A stretch of 51,710 bases of DNA from Polyangiaceae bacterium (GTDB taxonomy: Bacteria > Myxococcota_A > Polyangia > Polyangiales > Polyangiaceae). Shown in pieces: positions 34,316 to 44,480 of this stretch. Numbering within the stretch: position 1 is the first letter of the stretch; every line of letters starts with the position of its first letter. A program made the translations under genes and the position numbers. Below the pieces are notes generated by a model. It was not told the DNA's origin. It saw only the letters and a program-made list of their open reading frames with translations, and did not search any database. Location: assembly GCA_025936045.1 (NCBI GenBank), contig JAICUB010000044.1, forward strand, positions 1-51,710. The letters are read 5' to 3'.

Positions 34316-35367
34316 GCCGGCTCGCACGCGTTCGCGCCAGAGGGGCGGCGTTCATGCTGATTTCACTGGCGGCCGGCTGCGGCAACGGCGGCGATGCAGC
34401 CAAGAGCAACGGGGGGTCGGGCGGGACGAGCGCCGCCTGCGACGCCCCCAACGGCTCCTTCACGATCCTCGACGATACGAACTACTCGATTCCGAGCAAG
34501 CTCGCCGTGAAGACGTACACGCTGAAGGATCACACCGATCTCCTGTTCGATTGGGGCAAGCTCACGCACGATTTCTACGGCAAACCCCTCGACCCGAAGC
34601 TCGATATCGATTTGGTCCTGCTCTCGCTCTGGAAGAAGACGCCCCCGGAGCTCGAGGACGCGCTCGCCCACGACGCCCTGCCTCCGAACGACAACGTCGG
34701 CGTGATCACGACGTACCCGCTGGACGATTACACGTCCCAAAATCTGCTCGACTTCAACTTCGCGGGCAATCCGATCCCGGATCAGGACGAGCTCTGGCAG
34801 TACTTCGATACGCAAAATCCGCGCTTCGCGTACCCGCCAGCAGAGTACACGTTCTTACTCGAGGCGGGGACGGGCACCGCGCTCGGCAAGGGCGCGCGCA
34901 TGCTCGCGTTCTTCAATCTGGACCCGGCGTCGCAGAACACGTCGCTCACGCTCGCGGACGACTCGGCCGTGCTCGACTACTCCGTGCACCTCACGGGCGC
35001 GCGGGCCATGCACGTGCCGGCGGCGACCGCGCACCTGACCGTCGACTGGAGCCGGATGACGACGAACGCCATCGGCAACCCCTACGACGGCACGCAGATC
35101 AACGAGGCGGTCGTCGCGCATTTTTCGAACCTCGGGCTCGCCGACATCGAGCAGCACTTCTTGGATCTCGAGAGCCTCGCGGACGGCTGGTGGTCGGAAC
35201 CGGTGCGGGCCGGCAAGAGCATCGATCTCGCGGGAGCCGTCGACGAGCACATGGCGCCGTTCGCGGGCATCGACGACGAGGGCGTATGGCTCTCTGCGCT
35301 CTTCTGCACCGTCAACTGCAATAACCCCGCGCCTTGGTCGATCACGCTGCTCGAGCCGTGCCGCTGA
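34312..35367 (+). CDS. Lipoprotein, function unknown, coupled to the ASST-like gene
   Basis: 351 residues. Signal RGAAFMLISLAAGCGNGGD with lipobox AAGC. A beta-rich domain begins DAPNGSFTILDDTNYSIPS and includes DLLFDWGKLTHDFYGKPLDP. Conserved-looking aromatic and Asp residues suggest a jelly-roll or immunoglobulin-like fold, but I cannot assign a family. The C-terminus has two Cys pairs (LFCTVNCNN, LLEPCR). It overlaps the ASST gene by four bases, so the pair are produced together and probably work on the cell surface. Confidence 0.75.
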   Translation: MSRLARVRARGAAFMLISLAAGCGNGGDAAKSNGGSGGTSAACDAPNGSFTILDDTNYSIPSKLAVKTYTLKDHTDLLFDWGKLTHDFYGKPLDPKLDIDLVLLSLWKKTPPELEDALAHDALPPNDNVGVITTYPLDDYTSQNLLDFNFAGNPIPDQDELWQYFDTQNPRFAYPPAEYTFLLEAGTGTALGKGARMLAFFNLDPASQNTSLTLADDSAVLDYSVHLTGARAMHVPAATAHLTVDWSRMTTNAIGNPYDGTQINEAVVAHFSNLGLADIEQHFLDLESLADGWWSEPVRAGKSIDLAGAVDEHMAPFAGIDDEGVWLSALFCTVNCNNPAPWSITLLEPCR

Positions 35368-35382
35368 CGCGCGCGGGCAGAC

Positions 35383-35961
35383 TCAGTGAACGGCAGCGCG
35401 TAACGGCAGTCGCGCGACGAGGTCGGCTTCGAAAGCGAGTAGCTCGTCGGCGCGGCGCTCGGTTTCTTCCGCGCCGACCTCCTGCCGGCAGAGGCGGAAA
35501 AAGAGGCCGTGGTGGCGTGCTTCGGCCCGCACGAGGTCACGATACGCCTCCGCGAGCGCCGGCTCGCGTTCGGGCAGCGCCTGCGCCAAGAGTCCGAGAC
35601 GCTCACAGCTCCGCGCCTCGATGATGCCGGCGACGAGCAGCCGGTCGCACAGCGTCGCGTCGCCGTGCGGGCGCACCTGCGTCCGCAACGAGCGCGCGTA
35701 CTCGTCCGTCGCGTCGCGCGCGAGCACGAGCCCGCGCTCCACGAGAAAGCCGTGCACGAGCGCGAAATGGCCGAGCTCTTCGCGTGAAAACTCGATGAGC
35801 TCGCTCACGAGCGCCTGCCGCTCCGGGTAGCGCGAGACGAGCGACATGCCGTTCGAAAACGCCTTCTTCTCGCACGCGGCGTGATCGACGAGGAAGCCGC
35901 CGAAATCAGCGAACACGGCCTCGAGCCAGGCGGGTCCGGTAGGTGCGTGCAGCGAGAGCAC
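35383..35961 (-). CDS. miaE: tRNA-(ms2io6A)-hydroxylase
   Basis: 192 residues from GTG 35961, preceded by AAGGAG about ten bases upstream and spaced five bases from the stop of the upstream gene. MiaE uses a ferritin-like di-iron site to hydroxylate the isopentenyl group of 2-methylthio-N6-isopentenyladenosine at tRNA position 37. The ligand motifs are ACEKKA, REELGHF, IEARSCERL and EARHHGLFF. Length and order fit the family. It is likely cotranscribed with yjbQ. Confidence 0.93.
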   Translation of the reverse strand: MLSLHAPTGPAWLEAVFADFGGFLVDHAACEKKAFSNGMSLVSRYPERQALVSELIEFSREELGHFALVHGFLVERGLVLARDATDEYARSLRTQVRPHGDATLCDRLLVAGIIEARSCERLGLLAQALPEREPALAEAYRDLVRAEARHHGLFFRLCRQEVGAEETERRADELLAFEADLVARLPLRAAVH

Positions 35962-35966
35962 GCCGC

Positions 35967-36383
35967 TCAGTCTCCTTGCACCGTGACCACGAGGGAGCGC
36001 GCGTGCGGGTGCGCGCGATGCTCCCACACGTAGAGCGCTTGCCAGGTGCCGAGCGCGAGCCGTCCGGCCACCACGGGCAGCGTCTCCGCGGCGCGCGTGA
36101 CGGCGGACTTGGCGTGAGCCGGCATGTCGTCCGGCCCCTCGTCGTCGTGCTCCCACGCGCGGCTCTCGGGGGCGAGCTCCGAGAGCCAGCGTTCGAGATC
36201 GCGCAGCACGGCCGGATCCGCATTTTCCTGGATCACGAGGCTCGCGGAGGTGTGCTGGCAGAAGACGGAGCAGAGCCCGCTTCGCACGCCGCTCTCGCGC
36301 ACGACCGCTTCGATCCGCTCGGTCACGTTCGCGAAGCCGCGGCCGCGCGTTTTGATCTCGAGCAGCCTCTGATGCGTTTTCAC
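35967..36383 (-). CDS. YjbQ family (UPF0047) protein
   Basis: 138 residues from GTG 36383, normal family length. It carries SVFCQHTSASLVIQENAD and DMPAHAKSAVTR, with conserved His residues in CQHTSAS and DDMPAH, and GTWQALYVWEHRAHPHAR. YjbQ from E. coli has weak thiamin-phosphate synthase activity, and the true role is debated. It is encoded five bases before miaE on the same strand. Confidence 0.93.
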   Translation of the reverse strand: MKTHQRLLEIKTRGRGFANVTERIEAVVRESGVRSGLCSVFCQHTSASLVIQENADPAVLRDLERWLSELAPESRAWEHDDEGPDDMPAHAKSAVTRAAETLPVVAGRLALGTWQALYVWEHRAHPHARSLVVTVQGD

Positions 36384-36427
36384 GTCGAGATTCCGCTTCC
36401 GTCGTTCACGCTTGCCTCGCGCCGACG

Positions 36428-37738
36428 CTACGGGGCGCCGGCGTCCTTGGGCGCGTCCCCGACGCAGGTGCCCCAGCCGGAGGGCAGCGATCCGGACGCT
36501 TGGCAACGACCGCTCGCGCATTTCGATTCGGCGGCCACCTCGCAGAGCTGCACGCACGTGTTCGTCTGTGAGCAGACGAAGCCCGGGGCACAGGGACACG
36601 GTTTGCCGTCGGTGCCCTGCTCGCCGCTCGGGAGCTCCGAGACCGGCACGCAGCTGGTCGTGCCGTCGTTACTCACGACCACGCACGCGCTGTCCTTCGG
36701 GCAGCTGCAGGTGCCGGATTCGCACGGATACGGCTCCGCGAGGCTGCACTTCACGGGCGGCATGCACACCGGCACCTCGAGCACGCGGCTCGGCTTCGTC
36801 GCGAGGACGAGCGGCTCGTCGGTGCAGTGGGTGCCCGGGTAAAGGGTGCACTGCTCGGATCCGGAGCAGCAATACGCGCGGCATTGGCCGGGGCCGTCAC
36901 CCACGCAAGCGAGTGACGGCGCGCAGTCCTCGCCGGAAAAACAGGGCGAGCCTTCGGTTCCCGTGCCCGCCGGACCGCAAACCGCCGCCGGTGTTCCCTT
37001 GCGCTTGGTGTTTTCGACGACCTGGCAAGAGACCTGTGCTTTGGGGCTGCCGGTACTCGAGGTGCCTGCGCTGGACCCACCCGTGCCGCTCGGCCGACCG
37101 CCGGTGTCGCTCGTGTTCGCGCCCGTGCCCGCCTCGCCGGGCGAGCCAGCGCCGCCCATGCCGGGCTCGCCCGCGCCGCCTTGACCGCTCGGCACGCCGG
37201 CCTGCCCGCCGTTCTCCGCCGGGGCACCTCCGGCCGCGGTGCCGACGCCGCCTTCGGGCGCACCGCCCACCGAAAGCTGCACGCCGCCCTCGCCCCCGGC
37301 GCCGCTCGCGAACTCGGTACCGCCGCTGCCGCCGTTGGCACCCGGTGAGCTCGAGCCACCGGTGCCGGTACCCGTGCCGCTCGTGCCCGTGCCGCCCCTG
37401 CTCGTTCCGCCGGTGCCCGCGTTCGAGCCACCACCGCCGCCGCCGCTTCCGCCTTTATCGTTCGGGGCGGCAACGCACAGCGTGTTGCTCACCTCGTCGG
37501 GGACGCACGAGCTTGCGTTCAGAACGCCGCACAGCGGATCGTACTTCGATTCGCCGTCCGCGCCGGACACCCCCGGGGGCTCGACGGTCATGCTGCCGTT
37601 GTTCTTGCCGCCGCCGCCCGCGGCGGGACCGCCCGCCTCGAGGCCGCGTGGCTTCGAGCTCGAGCCGCAGCCTTGCGCAAGCGCACCGCCGAGCAGGCCG
37701 AGGAGCAGCCAGCCCGTGACCGTTCTCCGAAAAGTCAT
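36428..37738 (-). CDS. Cys-rich, Gly-rich lipoprotein of myxobacterial type
   Basis: 436 residues. Signal TGWLLLGLLGGALAQGCGSSS with lipobox LAQGC. Residues 85-230 are Gly/Ser/Thr-rich with (GG/SG/TG)-type repeats and little structure. The C-terminal 200 residues hold about 25 Cys, with patterns such as CFSGEDCAPSLACVGDGPGQC and CPCAPGFVCSQTNTCVQLC resembling EGF-like or Dickkopf-type modules. It probably extends from the outer membrane. It lies three bases downstream of the propeller protein's stop, so is likely in the same transcript. Confidence 0.8.
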   Translation of the reverse strand: MTFRRTVTGWLLLGLLGGALAQGCGSSSKPRGLEAGGPAAGGGGKNNGSMTVEPPGVSGADGESKYDPLCGVLNASSCVPDEVSNTLCVAAPNDKGGSGGGGGGSNAGTGGTSRGGTGTSGTGTGTGGSSSPGANGGSGGTEFASGAGGEGGVQLSVGGAPEGGVGTAAGGAPAENGGQAGVPSGQGGAGEPGMGGAGSPGEAGTGANTSDTGGRPSGTGGSSAGTSSTGSPKAQVSCQVVENTKRKGTPAAVCGPAGTGTEGSPCFSGEDCAPSLACVGDGPGQCRAYCCSGSEQCTLYPGTHCTDEPLVLATKPSRVLEVPVCMPPVKCSLAEPYPCESGTCSCPKDSACVVVSNDGTTSCVPVSELPSGEQGTDGKPCPCAPGFVCSQTNTCVQLCEVAAESKCASGRCQASGSLPSGWGTCVGDAPKDAGAP

Positions 37739-37740
37739 CG

Positions 37741-39783
37741 CTACTTCAGAGCGACATTCTGGATCACGAAGTTGTTCGCGTCATCGTACACGCGAATTGC
37801 GAGCAATGCCGGGCCCGTGGCGCTGAGGACCGTCACGTCGACGTCGAACTCCTCCCGGGCTTCGTCGAAAATCCCATCCTTCGGGTAGAAGGGCACCCAC
37901 TCGTCCCTGCCGGCGAGCGCGACCTCGATACGCTGAATCGGCCCGACGCCGTCCAAGGCGACGCCCTGTACGCGCCGGCCCGTCACGCGCAGGTTTTCGA
38001 TGCGCGGCGGCGTGTTGTCGACGAGCACGATGCCGCTTTCAGCGTCGTCGTGCGTCACGCGGTCGGGCGGGTTCGCGAGCTCGTCGGTGGCCCTCACGCG
38101 CACGCGGTAGCGGCCTTCGGGCAGCGCGCTCGTGTCCCAGTCGTAGCTCTCCTTGGTCACGAGCTCCTCCTTGCGCGTGAGGTCGTACCAGGTGTTCGTC
38201 CCGACGAGCCGGTAGGAAAGCCGGTAGCGCATCTCGTCCTTATCGGGGTTGTCGACCTTCCACGAGATGCTGAGCTTGCTCTCGGGCTTGCGGGTCACGG
38301 GCCCGCCCGACGTCTTGATCGCGTCGTCGTTCGCGTCGCGGCGCGGGCGCGCGTTCACGTCGTCGATCGTGGCGCGCAGGTTGTCTGTGACGAACGCCAC
38401 CTCGAACTCGGTGAGCTCGGCCCCCGGATCCTTCCCGAAGCGCGCACGCACCTGGAAGAAGCGGGCCGGCGGGCTTGCGACCGGTCCCGGCTGATCGACG
38501 TCGCGGCTCCAATCGCTCCAGGTATCGTCCGGCTCCTTGGTGTTGCCGGTGCGCGTCGAGAGCTCGAGCTTGCCCGAGGCTTCCCACGCCATGCGGCCGA
38601 AGCGCGCGCGGAGTCCGGCGTCGAACACCTTGCTCGTCCATACGGCGTCGGGACCGCCGATGCCCTTGAGCGCATGAAAGACCGCCGGATCGCTCGCGGC
38701 GACGAGGCGTGTCGGTCCGGACATCACGAGCGCTCCGATCTGTCGTTCGTCGGTGTCGGCGACGAGCGCCGCACGGCCCGCGCGATCCACCGCGTACACG
38801 CGACCTTCCACGCCTGTGCCGACGTAGGCGCGACCGTCGTCGCCGAGCGCGAGGCTCGTGAAGTGCTCGTCGTCGTTGTCGTAGAGTCGATCCGGCAGGC
38901 CGTCCGGCGTGAAGCGGTAGAGCGTCCCCTTGCCCTTCGCCTTCGATGCGGTCGCCGTCGGACCGGCGGGCGCGCCTTCGCCCGACCGCGACGGCTTCGC
39001 CGGGACGGTGAAGCCCGTCTTGAGATCGTTCGCGACGGCGTACACGTCGCCCTTCGGTCCCACGGCGATCGCGCGCACCTCGGTGCGACCGAAGTCGTAG
39101 AGCACGTTGGCGCGGCCCGGCCCCGTGATCTTGTAGAGCTTCGCCTTATCGCTCGCGCCCGCGTAAACGGAGCCGTCGGGAGCGACGGCGACGCTCATCA
39201 GGTGCTGCTCCTCGGCGTCGAAATAGACCTGCGCCGCGCCCGCCGCCGTGATGCGGAAGAGCTTTCCTTCGGGGCCCGTGGCTGCGTAGAGCGCGTTTTG
39301 CTTCGCGTCGAAGGCGAGCGAAAACACGTGCTCGGCGCCCTTCAACGTCGCAAGCTCGACGAGCTTGCCGTGCTCGAGCTTCAGCACCTTGCCGTCCGGC
39401 AGCGTGCCCGCGACGACCGTGCCGCCCCAAGCAGTGACGAGCGAGGTGATGGCGAGCGCCTTGGTGTCGGCGACGACGCTCACCGCGCCCGCCTGCACCT
39501 TGAGCAGCTTGCCCTCGTTCCCGGTGCCGAGCAGGACCGAACCGTCCTTCTGCGGCAGCGCGCTCCATACGGACGTGGCCTCGGCGAGCGGCAGCGCCCC
39601 GAGATCGAGTCCGGCGCGCACCGAGCCGCGCGAATCCACGGCGACGCCCTTCAGATCGCCGCCCTTGAAGTCGGCTTCCTTGTCGAGCGTGATGCGCCGC
39701 GTTCCGACCGCGGACGAGGAGGCGGCGAGCAAGAGGCAGCCGATGGCAACGAGGCTCGCGGAAAAAGACGATGAAAGCTTCAT
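37741..39783 (-). CDS. Secreted beta-propeller protein with C-terminal beta-sandwich domains
   Basis: 680 residues. Signal peptide (SASLVAIGCLLLAASSSAVG), possibly a lipoprotein. Residues 60-360 contain repeated blade-like units such as GSVLLGTGNEGKLLKV, NALYAATGPEGKLFRITAAG, GSVYAGASDKAKLYKITGPG, RAYVGTGVEGRVYAVDRAG, giving about six or seven blades. Residues 380-680 look like two or three fibronectin or immunoglobulin-like domains (ARFGRMAWEASGKLELSTRTG, KLSISWKVDNPDKDEMRYRLSYR, RYRVRVRATDEL). The gene starts four bases after the SpoIVB stop, so is likely cotranscribed with it. Its binding partner is unknown. Confidence 0.8.
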   Translation of the reverse strand: MKLSSSFSASLVAIGCLLLAASSSAVGTRRITLDKEADFKGGDLKGVAVDSRGSVRAGLDLGALPLAEATSVWSALPQKDGSVLLGTGNEGKLLKVQAGAVSVVADTKALAITSLVTAWGGTVVAGTLPDGKVLKLEHGKLVELATLKGAEHVFSLAFDAKQNALYAATGPEGKLFRITAAGAAQVYFDAEEQHLMSVAVAPDGSVYAGASDKAKLYKITGPGRANVLYDFGRTEVRAIAVGPKGDVYAVANDLKTGFTVPAKPSRSGEGAPAGPTATASKAKGKGTLYRFTPDGLPDRLYDNDDEHFTSLALGDDGRAYVGTGVEGRVYAVDRAGRAALVADTDERQIGALVMSGPTRLVAASDPAVFHALKGIGGPDAVWTSKVFDAGLRARFGRMAWEASGKLELSTRTGNTKEPDDTWSDWSRDVDQPGPVASPPARFFQVRARFGKDPGAELTEFEVAFVTDNLRATIDDVNARPRRDANDDAIKTSGGPVTRKPESKLSISWKVDNPDKDEMRYRLSYRLVGTNTWYDLTRKEELVTKESYDWDTSALPEGRYRVRVRATDELANPPDRVTHDDAESGIVLVDNTPPRIENLRVTGRRVQGVALDGVGPIQRIEVALAGRDEWVPFYPKDGIFDEAREEFDVDVTVLSATGPALLAIRVYDDANNFVIQNVALK

Positions 39784-39787
39784 GGCG

Positions 39788-41650
39788 TTAGCGCACGACG
39801 GGACGGATGGTGACGGTCACGCGATCGCGCCCGACCAGGTACTGGTCGAGCGGGTACGCCTGCCGCACGGTGGTGGTGTACGTATCCGGAGCGATCGAGG
39901 TGGAGGTCGGGCGCAGCGAGTCGAGCGCGCCCATGGGCAAGTCGGTTGCGATGCGACCCTTGTGCGTGACCGTCGCGTCGGGCGACGCGTAGCTCACGAC
40001 GACCGATTTCGGCGGCTGGATCGGATCCTCGAAATTGTGGATGAGCTCAGCGAGCGTGTCCGGGGCGGCGCGATCGCGCTCCTCGGTGTAACCGGGGGCG
40101 ATGTCGAGCGTCAGCGTGCGGCCGGCGAGGTACGCCGGTAGCGGCACCGAGAGCGTCTTTTGCAAGACGGGCCCCGAGAACGGCACGAGCGTGAGCCGGA
40201 TGCGCGCCGGCTCTCCCGCGTCGATCTCGCTCGCGACGAGCTCGGCGCCCCGCAGGCGATAAAGCTCGCGCGCGTAGTGGAGGTCGACGCGAGTCTCGAT
40301 CCCTTCGAGCTCCGCAGACTGCCAGGGGTTATTGAGGACGGCGCCCGCCGCGCGCACGATCGACGCGCGCGCGAACTCACCCGCGTCGGGCGTGCCGCCC
40401 ATGGCGACGCCGAAGTCGTGCAGCGTGATCGCGCCGTAACCCTTGATTTTGAGCGTGCTCGTGGCCGACCAGGTCACGTCTTGCTGCTCGTTCGCGACGG
40501 ACTGGAGGCCGCTGCCGAGCGCCACCGCCAAAAATGACGGCGTGAGGAAGCGTTCGTGCGCGACCTCGAAGTTCCAGGTCGAGAGCGGCATGCCGGGCAC
40601 GCCGTGGATCTCCATCTTGACCGGAATGACCGGCGCCTTCGCCGACTGGGAGACCACGATCGACGCGACACGGTCGTTCACGAGCGTGCCCATCGAGCGC
40701 ACGGGCATGCCGATCTTGAACGAGCGCTGCTCGCTCGCGAGCACCCACAGCACCTTACCGATGGCCGTGGGGAGCGCGGTGTTGCCCGCCTCCATCATGG
40801 GGTGCCCGAACGCGACCAGCTTGTCGCCCTCGACGCGCGTCACGGTACCGAGCCCGGTCGCGCTCATGTCGCCGCGGATGAGCTCCACGCCGATGGCGCC
40901 GCCGTCCTCGAACTGCTTGGGCGCGTCCGGTTCCGGCGTCGAGCTGCCGCCGCCCGTCTGCAAGGGCTCGAGACCGATCGGGGACAAGAGCTCGGACGCG
41001 AGTCGGATGGCGCCCGGGGTGAGCCCCCCGACCAACAGCGGAGTCGCCACCGGTCTCACGGGCGTCGGGCTGCTCTCGTACACGGTGCGCGCTACCTCCT
41101 CGGCGTGCTCGCGCACGTCGTAGTGTCCGACCTCGCCGCGGAAGCGACCACGCGCGTCGTTCGCCGAAGCGCGCCGCTCGCTCTTCTTGCCCGGCACGAG
41201 GTGGAGCGGCCAGCCGTTGATGGTGTCCGGCAGCGGCAGCGCCATCTCGTCCAGCATGGTGCGGATCGGAGTGACGCCCGCCACCGGCTCGCTACCGAAG
41301 GTCCAGCCGTACGCGTACGCGCCGATCATCTTCCCGTCGATGTAGATCGGGCTGCCGCTCATCCCGGCGACGACCTTCGCTACCTCGAGTCGCGGGTGGT
41401 GCGTCTTGATCAAGATCACTTCTTGCCGCGGCCGGAAGTTCTGAAGCACGCCGATGACCTCGACGTCGAAGCGCTCCGGCTTCGTCCCCTCGAACACGGT
41501 CAGGCCGTAGCCCTTCATGCCGGGCTTGATCTCGCTCACGGGCATGATGTTCGGACGCATGGCCCTGCCGTCGGCCCGCGCGAGACCCTCGGGCAACGTA
41601 GCGCATAGGCCGAGGAGAGCGGCGCCGACGAGCAACAGGCTTTCCCGCAT
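39788..41650 (-). CDS. SpoIVB-type S55 peptidase domain protein
   Basis: 620 residues from ATG 41650. Signal ends near ARADG. The domain begins IKPGMKGYGLTVFEGTKPERF and continues to AGMSGSPIYIDGK near residues 95-107 and GLGTVTRVEGDKLVAFGHPMME near 266-287. GMSGSP holds the nucleophile Ser (about 98) and the GH motif the catalytic His (283). In the Bacillus SpoIVB order the GH motif precedes GMSGSP; here it follows it. The C-terminal 300 residues are beta-rich. Myxobacterial relatives are common and their targets unknown. It is followed within four bases by the propeller protein gene on the same strand. Confidence 0.88.
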   Translation of the reverse strand: MRESLLLVGAALLGLCATLPEGLARADGRAMRPNIMPVSEIKPGMKGYGLTVFEGTKPERFDVEVIGVLQNFRPRQEVILIKTHHPRLEVAKVVAGMSGSPIYIDGKMIGAYAYGWTFGSEPVAGVTPIRTMLDEMALPLPDTINGWPLHLVPGKKSERRASANDARGRFRGEVGHYDVREHAEEVARTVYESSPTPVRPVATPLLVGGLTPGAIRLASELLSPIGLEPLQTGGGSSTPEPDAPKQFEDGGAIGVELIRGDMSATGLGTVTRVEGDKLVAFGHPMMEAGNTALPTAIGKVLWVLASEQRSFKIGMPVRSMGTLVNDRVASIVVSQSAKAPVIPVKMEIHGVPGMPLSTWNFEVAHERFLTPSFLAVALGSGLQSVANEQQDVTWSATSTLKIKGYGAITLHDFGVAMGGTPDAGEFARASIVRAAGAVLNNPWQSAELEGIETRVDLHYARELYRLRGAELVASEIDAGEPARIRLTLVPFSGPVLQKTLSVPLPAYLAGRTLTLDIAPGYTEERDRAAPDTLAELIHNFEDPIQPPKSVVVSYASPDATVTHKGRIATDLPMGALDSLRPTSTSIAPDTYTTTVRQAYPLDQYLVGRDRVTVTIRPVVR

Positions 41651-41682
41651 GGAGGCCGGGAGTTTACGCTCGGGCCCCCCGA

Positions 41683-41720
41683 CCTCGCAAACGTCACGGT
41701 CATCTCGTCCGTTTGCGGGG
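41683..41720. promoter_or_regulatory. Inverted repeat in a divergent promoter region
   Basis: CCTCGCAAACG (41683-41693) and CGTTTGCGGGG (41710-41720) pair with one G-U position around a 16-base spacer. The GCAAAC core recurs on the same strand at 41731-41736. It lies between the SpoIVB-type gene and the small membrane protein, so is a candidate operator for either. Confidence 0.35.
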
Positions 41721-42015
41721 CCCCGGCCCTGCAAACATCGTGTTACTCAGGGGGACGGTGCTCGGCCAGGCGCTCGTCGATCTGACGCTTCTGTTACTGC
41801 CGCCGCTGTCACTCGGCCTCCTCGTCACGGCCCACGTCGCGATCGTCTGCGGGCTCCTCGGGCAAAGTCCGCGCTGGCATGCGCTCGCCGCGCTCGTGGT
41901 TCCACCGCTCGCCGTCGTCTGGGGCTTGAAGGCCGAAATGAAGGGTTGGTGCCGCGTTTGGCTCGCCGCCGCCCTCGGCTATGCGGTCACGCTCGTCCTC
42001 GCGCTCGAAAGCTGA
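41713..42015 (+). CDS. Small integral membrane protein
   Basis: Up to 100 residues with three predicted membrane helices (LGQALVDLTLLLLPPLSLGLLV, HALAALVVPPLAVVWGL, VWLAAALGYAVTLVLAL). The start is unsettled: TTG 41713 opens the frame, GTG at 41740 and GTG at 41758 are alternatives, the last behind AGGGGG but with only three bases spacing. No family recognised. Confidence 0.6.
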   Translation: MRGPGPANIVLLRGTVLGQALVDLTLLLLPPLSLGLLVTAHVAIVCGLLGQSPRWHALAALVVPPLAVVWGLKAEMKGWCRVWLAAALGYAVTLVLALES

Positions 42016-42062
42016 CGCGCGCCGGCTACCGCGCCCCGAGCGTTGTATTAGATTCTCGGACG

Positions 42063-43444
<1,382 letters not shown>

Positions 43445-43448
<4 letters not shown>

Positions 43449-44254
43449 GGCTTCGCCGCCTGCGGCGGGTGCTCGGCGTTGGGTACGGGCAGCGGCACCG
43501 GCACGTCGCCCACCGGGTGGCGGAACGCCTTGTCGGGCGTGAGCGCCTCAAAGCCGGCGAAGCCCTCGTTCACCCAGCGGTCCCGCACGCGCTTGGCGAG
43601 CTCCGGCTGATCCCGCCACGGAAGCGCGACGCCGTAGATCAGGCAGCCATCCTTGTATGCGGGGTACGCGGCCCACGCCGCCGAAAAGTCGGCGCTGCCG
43701 ATGCCCCAGCTCACCCAGCCGTCGATCGTCTGAATCACGAGCGGTTGCTCGCGCCAGCGCACGAGCTTCGTCACGATCGGCCCGAGCTTCACGTCGAAGC
43801 CCTTGATTTGCGGTCGTGCCCAATCCTCGAACGCACGCATACACGTCTCGCTCTTCACGGGCGCGCCGCCCGGCATGTCCTGCACGCGGATCGCGATCAT
43901 CGCGCGATGCTCGTTGCCGTAACGGAAGCCGGCCAAATGGTCGAAGCCGAAGTAACGCGTGCGCTTCCAATGTTCCCAATCGGGCATGGGCGCGAGCAGT
44001 TGCTCGTCTTTGTCCGTGCGGGCGCCCCAGGGCTCGCCGAGCAGGCGCTCGAGCGCCGCGCGCTCCGGATCGACGGCGTCGCCACCGGGCTCCTTGACCG
44101 AGACGCTCGTCGGCGTGGGCGGCCGCATCGGCGCAGCGAGCGGCACGTTCACGTTGTTCGAGCACGCTGCGCCGAGCAGCACGGCGAGCAAGGTCGAACA
44201 GAAGCGGAGGTCATTCACGGCGGCAACGCTCTCGTTCGTCTTACGGAACGGCAT
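43445..44254 (-). CDS. Lipoprotein, function unknown
   Basis: 269 residues from ATG 44254, with GGAGGAG about 12 bases upstream. The signal (RFCSTLLAVLLGAACSNN) has lipobox GAAC, although the ATG places about 17 residues before it; a GTG at 44218 would give a more typical signal but has no ribosome site. The mature part has two cysteines and a globular domain (RTRYFGFDHLAGFRYGNEHRAM ... DGWVSWGIGSADFSAAWAAYP). Family unknown. Confidence 0.75.
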
Positions 44255-44414
44255 GCTGATTTTGACTCCTCCCGGGCGAAGTTCCAGCGGCGCTTTACAC
44301 GGGGGACCACTCGCTTGGGTGTAGAACTGGCTGCCCTGGCGAGGGCCGGCGGCGCCGGAAGGGAGCGAGCGCCCAGGAGGGGGACTTTGCCGGGAATTTC
44401 GCGGAGTGGGCGGG

Positions 44415-44430
44415 TGGCACGCGGCTCGCA
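44415..44430 (+). promoter_or_regulatory. Sigma-54-like promoter before the small conserved protein
   Basis: TGGCACGCGGCTCGCA matches TGGCACG-N4-TTGCA with one mismatch (C for T at -14) and the exact GG-to-GC spacing. The predicted start would be near 44441, leaving a 40-base leader before the ATG at 44481. It shares the ten bases TGGCACGCGG with the promoter at 27484, but in a GC-rich genome this could be chance. Confidence 0.4.
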
Positions 44431-44480
44431 CTGGCCGTTCTCCGCGTTCGCAGGCCGCGAACGGCACAAGGAGAAGTCGA

